The notes below the pieces were generated by a model, which was given only the letters and a program-made list of their open reading frames with translations, searched no databases and was not told where the DNA came from. Shown one piece after another: positions 6,054 to 9,532 of a DNA stretch of 9,532 bases. Source of the stretch: an uncultured Prosthecobacter sp. (GTDB lineage: Bacteria; Verrucomicrobiota; Verrucomicrobiia; Verrucomicrobiales; Verrucomicrobiaceae); NCBI GenBank assembly GCA_937941745.1, contig CALDGV010000375.1:1-9532 (forward strand), written 5' to 3'. How positions within the stretch are numbered: the stretch's first letter is position 1; every line of letters starts with the position of its first letter. Made by a program: the position numbers and the translations under genes.

Positions 6054-7229
6054 TCACGCTGCCAGAGTCTGTGTTTCCTCCTCATGCAGGTAGCAGGAGG
6101 GATCGGGAGCCCAGAAGTCGCCGGTCATCTGCAAGGCCCGCACGCGGAAGCCGCCACCGCAGACATTGATCCAGCGGCAGGAGGCGCATTTGCCGGTCAG
6201 GTGCTCCTTGCGGTTGCGCAGGGCATTCAGCTCGGGGTGGTCGCGGTTGCTCCAGATCTCACTGAACGGCTTGTCCTTCACATTGCCGAGCGTCAGGCTG
6301 TGCCAGAACTGGTCGGGGTGCACGTTGCCCTGGGTGTCGATGTTGCTGATGCCGGTGCCGGAGCTGTTGGCCCCGCCGCCGTTCCAGGTGAGGAGTTCCA
6401 TGGCCTTCGCGGCACGCTCGGGGTTCTCGCGCAGCAGCCGCATGTAAAGGTAGGGTCCATCGACAGGTTGATCGACGGTCAGCACTTCACGCGGCTTGCC
6501 TTCGGCGGCCCACTTCGCGGTGCGGTCCAGAATCTTGTCGATCGCCCTGCGGGTGTCCTCGTGAGGCACTTCGATCAGTTCGGCTCCACGGCCGCTGTAC
6601 ACGAGATGGTAGAAGCACACGCGCTCAATGTCTTCGCGTTCGATGAAATCGAGGATGTTGTCGAGGTCGTCGATGTTGTGGCGGGACAGCGTCAGGCGCA
6701 GGCCGACCTTCTGGCCGACGGCCTTGCAGTGGCGGAACGCAGCCACGGCCTTCTCAAAAGCTCCGGAACGACCGCGGAAGTGGTCGTGAGTCGCTCCCAT
6801 GCCATCGAGTGAGATGCCCACATAGGAGAAACCGATGTCCTTCAGCCTGCGCGCCTCTTCGGGACCGATCAGGGTGCCGTTGGTGGAAAGCGTCAGCCGC
6901 AGGCCCTTGCCCGTGGCATATTCAGCCAGCTCAAAGAACTTGGGGTGGATCATCGGTTCACCGCCGGAGAGCAGGAGGGCGGGGACTTTGAACTGCGCCA
7001 GATCGTCCACCACGCCAACGCACTGGTCCCAGCTCAGCTCGCCAGGGTAGAATTTGGAATCAGAGTCCTGGTAGCAGTGCAGGCACTTCAGGTTGCAGCG
7101 GCGGGTGATGTTCCAGACAACAATCGGGCGACGTTCGGCAGCCGTGGTGGGCGCGCCGTGGCCGCGGCCGTAACGAAGGTGGTCCATCGGCTGGGCGACA
7201 TCGCAGTAAAGGCGGGTGAGATTGATCAT
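6054..7229 (-). CDS. Radical SAM/SPASM-like protein of the AhbC/NirJ (siroheme-derived heme biosynthesis) type
   Basis: This 391-residue protein has the radical SAM cluster motif CNLKCLHC (C45, C49, C52), a SAM-binding GGEP (89-92), and GISLDG (138-143). The C-terminal extension has cysteines C348, C351, C357 and C379 (CASCRWINVCGGGFRVRAL, then DPSCYL) that should hold a second [4Fe-4S] cluster. The N-terminal LYCDVAQPMDHLRYGR, the segment ISNIDTQGNVHPDQFW and the ending GDFWAPDPSCYL resemble AhbC (12,18-didecarboxysiroheme deacetylase) and NirJ. These remove or modify side chains on siroheme-derived tetrapyrroles for heme or heme d1. The other pathway genes (ahbA/B, ahbD, nirE) are not in the window, so the exact substrate is open and a peptide-modifying role is the main alternative. 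I chose the ATG at 7229, since an extension to 7391 would run into rsuA and adds residues unlike the family. Confidence 0.85.
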   Translation of the reverse strand: MINLTRLYCDVAQPMDHLRYGRGHGAPTTAAERRPIVVWNITRRCNLKCLHCYQDSDSKFYPGELSWDQCVGVVDDLAQFKVPALLLSGGEPMIHPKFFELAEYATGKGLRLTLSTNGTLIGPEEARRLKDIGFSYVGISLDGMGATHDHFRGRSGAFEKAVAAFRHCKAVGQKVGLRLTLSRHNIDDLDNILDFIEREDIERVCFYHLVYSGRGAELIEVPHEDTRRAIDKILDRTAKWAAEGKPREVLTVDQPVDGPYLYMRLLRENPERAAKAMELLTWNGGGANSSGTGISNIDTQGNVHPDQFWHSLTLGNVKDKPFSEIWSNRDHPELNALRNRKEHLTGKCASCRWINVCGGGFRVRALQMTGDFWAPDPSCYLHEEETQTLAA

Positions 7230-7257
7230 GAGGCTGCTATCAACGCCGCCGCAGACT

Positions 7258-7270
7258 GGGGCTGCGCCCC
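7258..7270. repeat. GC hairpin between rsuA and the radical SAM gene
   Basis: GGGGC-TGC-GCCCC can form a 5-bp stem with a 3-base loop, in the 76-bp gap after the rsuA stop. There is no U run after it on the minus strand, so a rho-independent terminator is not supported. It might act as a weak RNA stem in the radical SAM leader, or it may be chance. Confidence 0.35.
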
Positions 7271-7305
7271 CGATCTTGCGCAGTGATGAGCAGGCCTTGC
7301 CTCCT

Positions 7306-7986
7306 TTAGAAATCCACCCTGCGCCATTCGCCTGCGGCCAGGCCTTGCAGATCGTAAGGGCCGAAGGTCGTGCGGTGCAGCGTCTCCACATGCCAGCCCT
7401 GGCTGGCGAACATCCTCCGCACCTGATGGTAGCGGCCTTCTGTGATGGTCAGGGAGGCGCTTCGCGGTCCCGTGATCTCCAGCTTTGCCGGCAGGCAGGG
7501 TTTTTCCTCTCCGCGGAGCATCACCGTTCCGCTGGCAAAGGTTTGGATGAGCGTGGGATCAAGGTCACGGTCCACCGTCACCTCATACACCTTTTCAATC
7601 TCCGCCCGCGGCGAGGTGTAGCGCTGCACCAGCTGACCCTGGTCCGTGATCAGCAGCAGCCCGCTCGTGTCCTTGTCGAGCCTGCCGATGCTGGTGACCG
7701 GCGGGTTGCGGGCCAGCCAGCGGGGCGGCAGCCATTCGTAGATGGTCTCGCCTTCACCCTCGGAATGCGTGCAGACATAGCCCGTCGGCTTGTGAAACAG
7801 CACCAGCAGGCCATCCGGAGCCTCCAGGGGCTGGCCGTCGAGGGTCACCTGATGCGGATCCACCCTCTGGTCGGCCTTCTTGGCGAATTCCTCACCCACC
7901 TTCACCCGGCCCGCCTTGACCACGGCCTCCGCTTCCCGGCGTGAGCAGTAGCCGAGGGAGGAGAGCAGCTGGTCAAGACGGCGCAT
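7306..7986 (-). CDS. rsuA: 16S rRNA pseudouridine synthase, RsuA type
   Basis: RsuA turns uridine 516 of 16S rRNA into pseudouridine during 30S assembly. The 226 residues (E. coli RsuA has 231) start with an S4 RNA-binding domain (RRLDQLLSSLGYCSRREAEA, 2-21, followed by VKAGRVKVGE). The catalytic domain has GRLDKDTSGLLLITD (101-115) with the catalytic aspartate D104. EGRYHQVRRMF (183-193) carries the YHQV variant seen in RsuA rather than the NREVRR form of the 23S enzymes RluB/E/F, which favours RsuA. I chose the ATG at 7986. A TTG at 8004 would add six residues and overlap the stop of the previous gene. The gap to the TIM-barrel gene is only 10 bp, so the two are probably one transcript. The sequence just after its stop reads AAAGGAGG, with no start codon at the right distance. 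Confidence 0.9.
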   Translation of the reverse strand: MRRLDQLLSSLGYCSRREAEAVVKAGRVKVGEEFAKKADQRVDPHQVTLDGQPLEAPDGLLVLFHKPTGYVCTHSEGEGETIYEWLPPRWLARNPPVTSIGRLDKDTSGLLLITDQGQLVQRYTSPRAEIEKVYEVTVDRDLDPTLIQTFASGTVMLRGEEKPCLPAKLEITGPRSASLTITEGRYHQVRRMFASQGWHVETLHRTTFGPYDLQGLAAGEWRRVDF

Positions 7987-7996
7987 GTGGGCGGAC

Positions 7997-8956
7997 TCAG
8001 GCAATCATCGCCTTCAGCTCATCCAGAGCCTGCTTCGTGCGGGCGATGCCCTCCATTTCACTGTGCTTGTCGCCTTCGTATTCGATGCCGATGTAGCCGT
8101 TGTAGCCCGCTTTGACGACGATGTCGATCAGGCGCTGGTAGTCGAGGCTCATCTCGCGGCCTTCGCGGCGGTCTTCGGTGTAAAACTTGCCGGCGCCCGT
8201 GTCCCAGTCATAGGCCTTGGCGCTCATGGCCTTCTTCACCCAGGGCATGAATTCACGCAGGCCCTTGTAGGGGTTGTAGAGCTCACCCTTGGCGCGGTCG
8301 GTGTAGAAGTTGCCAAAGTCAGGCAGGATGCCCACGCGGGCGTGATCGGCGGCTTTCATGACACCCGTGAGCCAGAGTCCGTTGCTGGAAAGGCCGCCAT
8401 GGTTTTCGACCACGACAAACAGCCCGCGCTTGTCGGCCTCGACACAGAGGCGGTGCAGGCCGTCGGCGGCCAGCTTCATCTGCTCCTCAAAGCTCAGCTT
8501 CGGATTGCTGGCGGCGTTCACGCGGATGCTGTGGCAGCCCAGCGTGGCGGCGGCGTCCAGCCACTTGAGATGGTTCTCGATGGTCTTGGCGCGCTTCGCG
8601 TCATCGGAGTCGCCCAGGTTCCCCTCGCGGTCGCACATGATCAGCAGGCCCTTCACGCCTTCACCATCCTGGCGCTTCTTCATTTCGCCCAGGTAGGCGG
8701 CGTCGGTGGCCTTGTCGAAGAACATTTGGTTGACGTATTCCACGCCGTCGATGCCAAAGCCGCGGGCGGTCTTGCAGAAGTCGAGGTGGTCGAGGGGTTC
8801 GGCACCGTTCTTTTTGAACATGCGCTTGTTCAGCGACCATTCGGCCAGGGAGATTTTGAAGGCTTCCTTCTTCTCGGCGCGCACAGGAGCGGCGGCGGAG
8901 GCGGCCAGGGCGGTGGTGGCAAGCTGGAGGAAATGACGGCGGGAGGTGTTTTTCAT
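7997..8956 (-). CDS. Tat-exported xylose isomerase-like TIM-barrel protein (sugar phosphate isomerase/epimerase family)
   Basis: The 319-residue product opens with a twin-arginine signal (NTSRRHFLQLATTALAASAAAPVRA, cleavage near residue 27), so it should be exported folded. The body fits the AP-endonuclease-2/xylose isomerase-like TIM barrel (PF01261 type): LAEWSL (37-42), GIDGVEYVNQ (68-77), HSIRVNAASN (142-151), VVVENHGG (181-188, E184 and H186), GILPDFGNF (209-217, D213) and GYIGIEYEG (287-295, E292 and E294). These acidic and His residues would bind a divalent metal. Such exported proteins are common in Verrucomicrobia and Planctomycetes and are usually linked to sugar turnover, but the substrate here is unknown. 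A second ATG seven codons upstream (8977) is possible; I prefer 8956 because MKNTSRRHFLQ is the typical start. It is divergent from the propeller gene and only 10 bp before rsuA. Confidence 0.85.
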   Translation of the reverse strand: MKNTSRRHFLQLATTALAASAAAPVRAEKKEAFKISLAEWSLNKRMFKKNGAEPLDHLDFCKTARGFGIDGVEYVNQMFFDKATDAAYLGEMKKRQDGEGVKGLLIMCDREGNLGDSDDAKRAKTIENHLKWLDAAATLGCHSIRVNAASNPKLSFEEQMKLAADGLHRLCVEADKRGLFVVVENHGGLSSNGLWLTGVMKAADHARVGILPDFGNFYTDRAKGELYNPYKGLREFMPWVKKAMSAKAYDWDTGAGKFYTEDRREGREMSLDYQRLIDIVVKAGYNGYIGIEYEGDKHSEMEGIARTKQALDELKAMIA

Positions 8957-9122
8957 GGCGGAGGGAGACTTTGTCATGGGACACGGCGGGAGCGCAAGCG
9001 CCCAACGAGCCTGAATGAGGCTTTGCGAAAGGGATTTGAAGGTGCACGGCCCGGAATGCGCCTCCGTTCGCGAGGCTTCTGCTGCAAGTCGCGCTCCTGG
9101 CCGGGCGTTCATCGCCTCCGCC
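8957..9122. promoter_or_regulatory. Divergent intergenic region with small inverted repeats
   Basis: These 166 bp separate two oppositely directed genes for exported proteins and must hold both promoters. I found no convincing -35/-10 pair. Two adjoining inverted repeats, AGCCT-GAATG-AGGCT (9008-9022) and CTTT-GCG-AAAG (9021-9031), could be operator sites. Both starts are preceded by the same CCTCCGCC before ATG, so an 11-bp inverted copy bounds the region (8954-8964 and 9115-9125). Confidence 0.45.
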
Positions 9123-9532
9123 ATGCGTTTCCTGTTCCGCCTTACTTCGTTTTCCGCGCTCGCCACCTCGTTTGCCCTGGCAGACTGGCCCCAGTGGCGG
9201 GGTCCCAACCGCGACGGCGTGTCCACGGACACCACGCCGATTGCCGAGAGCTTTCCTGAGACGGGCCTGAAGAAGGTCTGGGAGAGTGACTTCATTCCCA
9301 GTGATCATTATGGCGGACATGGCAGTCCCGTGGTGGCGGGCGAGCAGGTCATCATGTCGGTTGTCTGGCATGAGCGTGTGCCCTCCGAGCAGCGTGAGAT
9401 CGACAGCGAAGTGATGCAGCAGATGAACTATCGCGGCGTCAGCCCGGAGCTGATGAAAAAGCTCGAAGAAACCCGGCTGAATCTGCCCAAGCTGCGCGGA
9501 GCCAGGATGGATGAATGGATGCTTGAATGGCG
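9123..9532 (+). CDS. PQQ-like beta-propeller repeat protein, 5' end (partial)
   Basis: The ATG at 9123 opens a frame that runs to the end of the window (136 codons and two bases), so only the N-terminus is seen. It begins with a Sec signal peptide, MRFLFRLTSFSALATSFALA, with likely cleavage after ALA (residue 20). The mature start DWPQWRGPNRDGVS is the hallmark opening of the PQQ-binding-like beta-propeller family common in Planctomycetes and Verrucomicrobia. A first blade follows (KKVWESDFIPSDHYGGHGSPVVAGEQVIMSVVW, residues about 51-83). These proteins are secreted and often bind quinone or act in sugar or alcohol oxidation, but many have no known activity. Residues from about 85 on (SEQREIDSEVMQQMNYRG, then ELMKKLEETRLNLPKLRGAR) form a charged, probably helical insertion before the next blade. 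No Shine-Dalgarno sequence precedes the start. Confidence 0.85.
   Translation, partial: MRFLFRLTSFSALATSFALADWPQWRGPNRDGVSTDTTPIAESFPETGLKKVWESDFIPSDHYGGHGSPVVAGEQVIMSVVWHERVPSEQREIDSEVMQQMNYRGVSPELMKKLEETRLNLPKLRGARMDEWMLEW

Noticed and set aside
6084..6812. Open frame on the + strand opposite the radical SAM gene
   Set aside because: No motif, and it is fully contained in a gene with clear cysteine motifs on the other strand.
7230..7391. N-terminal extension of the radical SAM protein by 54 residues
   Set aside because: It would overlap the end of rsuA, and the family starts near the LYC-LRYG segment.
7985..9259. Long open frame (424 codons) on the + strand opposite the TIM-barrel gene
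   Set aside because: It has low-complexity Val/Ala/Gly content and no motif, and it runs through the divergent promoter region and into the real propeller gene in another frame.
8957..9295. N-terminal extension of the TIM-barrel protein
   Set aside because: The Tat signal at MKNTSRRHFLQ must be at the N-terminus, and the extension would overlap the divergent propeller gene.
1..9532. CRISPR array, tRNA, insertion sequence or phage attachment site
   Set aside because: No regularly spaced repeats, cloverleaf-like segments, transposase frames or long flanking repeats were seen by eye.

Overview
The window looks like a piece of chromosome from a GC-rich Verrucomicrobia-type bacterium (Prosthecobacter/Verrucomicrobium-like). 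This is inferred from several things together: a secreted propeller protein whose mature end reads ADWPQWRGPNRDGVS, a Tat-exported TIM-barrel isomerase-like protein, a short NagA-type deacetylase with a THVGNG motif, an AhbC/NirJ-like radical SAM enzyme, and almost no Shine-Dalgarno sequences before the starts. No rRNA, tRNA, CRISPR array, transposase or phage gene was seen, and the coding density is that of an ordinary core or semi-accessory region.

Layout. Positions 1-456 (+) hold the 3' end of an outer-membrane beta-barrel gene of the alginate-export type. It converges, with one base between the stops, on a leftward block of nine genes that covers 458-8956. In transcription order (right to left) these are: a Tat-exported sugar-phosphate isomerase/epimerase-like TIM barrel (8956-7997), a 16S rRNA pseudouridine synthase RsuA (7986-7306), a radical SAM protein of the AhbC/NirJ heme-biosynthesis type (7229-6054), a secreted protein of unknown function (6003-5134), LexA (5084-4461), an orphan ParA/MinD-like ATPase (4374-3562), a Pro/Glu/Ala-rich protein with a roadblock-like C-terminal domain that overlaps it (3581-2793), N-acetylglucosamine-6-phosphate deacetylase NagA (2722-1811), and an exported M19 dipeptidase-family protein (1777-458). 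A rightward gene for a PQQ-like beta-propeller protein starts at 9123 and runs off the window. It is divergent from the TIM-barrel gene across a 166-bp intergenic region.

How the genes may work together. The TIM-barrel gene and rsuA are 10 bp apart and probably co-transcribed. ParA and the roadblock-like protein overlap by 20 nt and look like a two-protein module, possibly for intracellular positioning; this is the most plausible candidate for an undescribed system here. LexA probably represses itself through a perfect CGAAC-TGT-GTTCG palindrome that sits against its start codon. NagA (cytoplasm) and the M19-like protein (outside the inner membrane) form a pair of glycan/peptide-related genes 33 bp apart, but the M19-like protein seems to lack most of the metal ligands of active dipeptidases, so its role is open.
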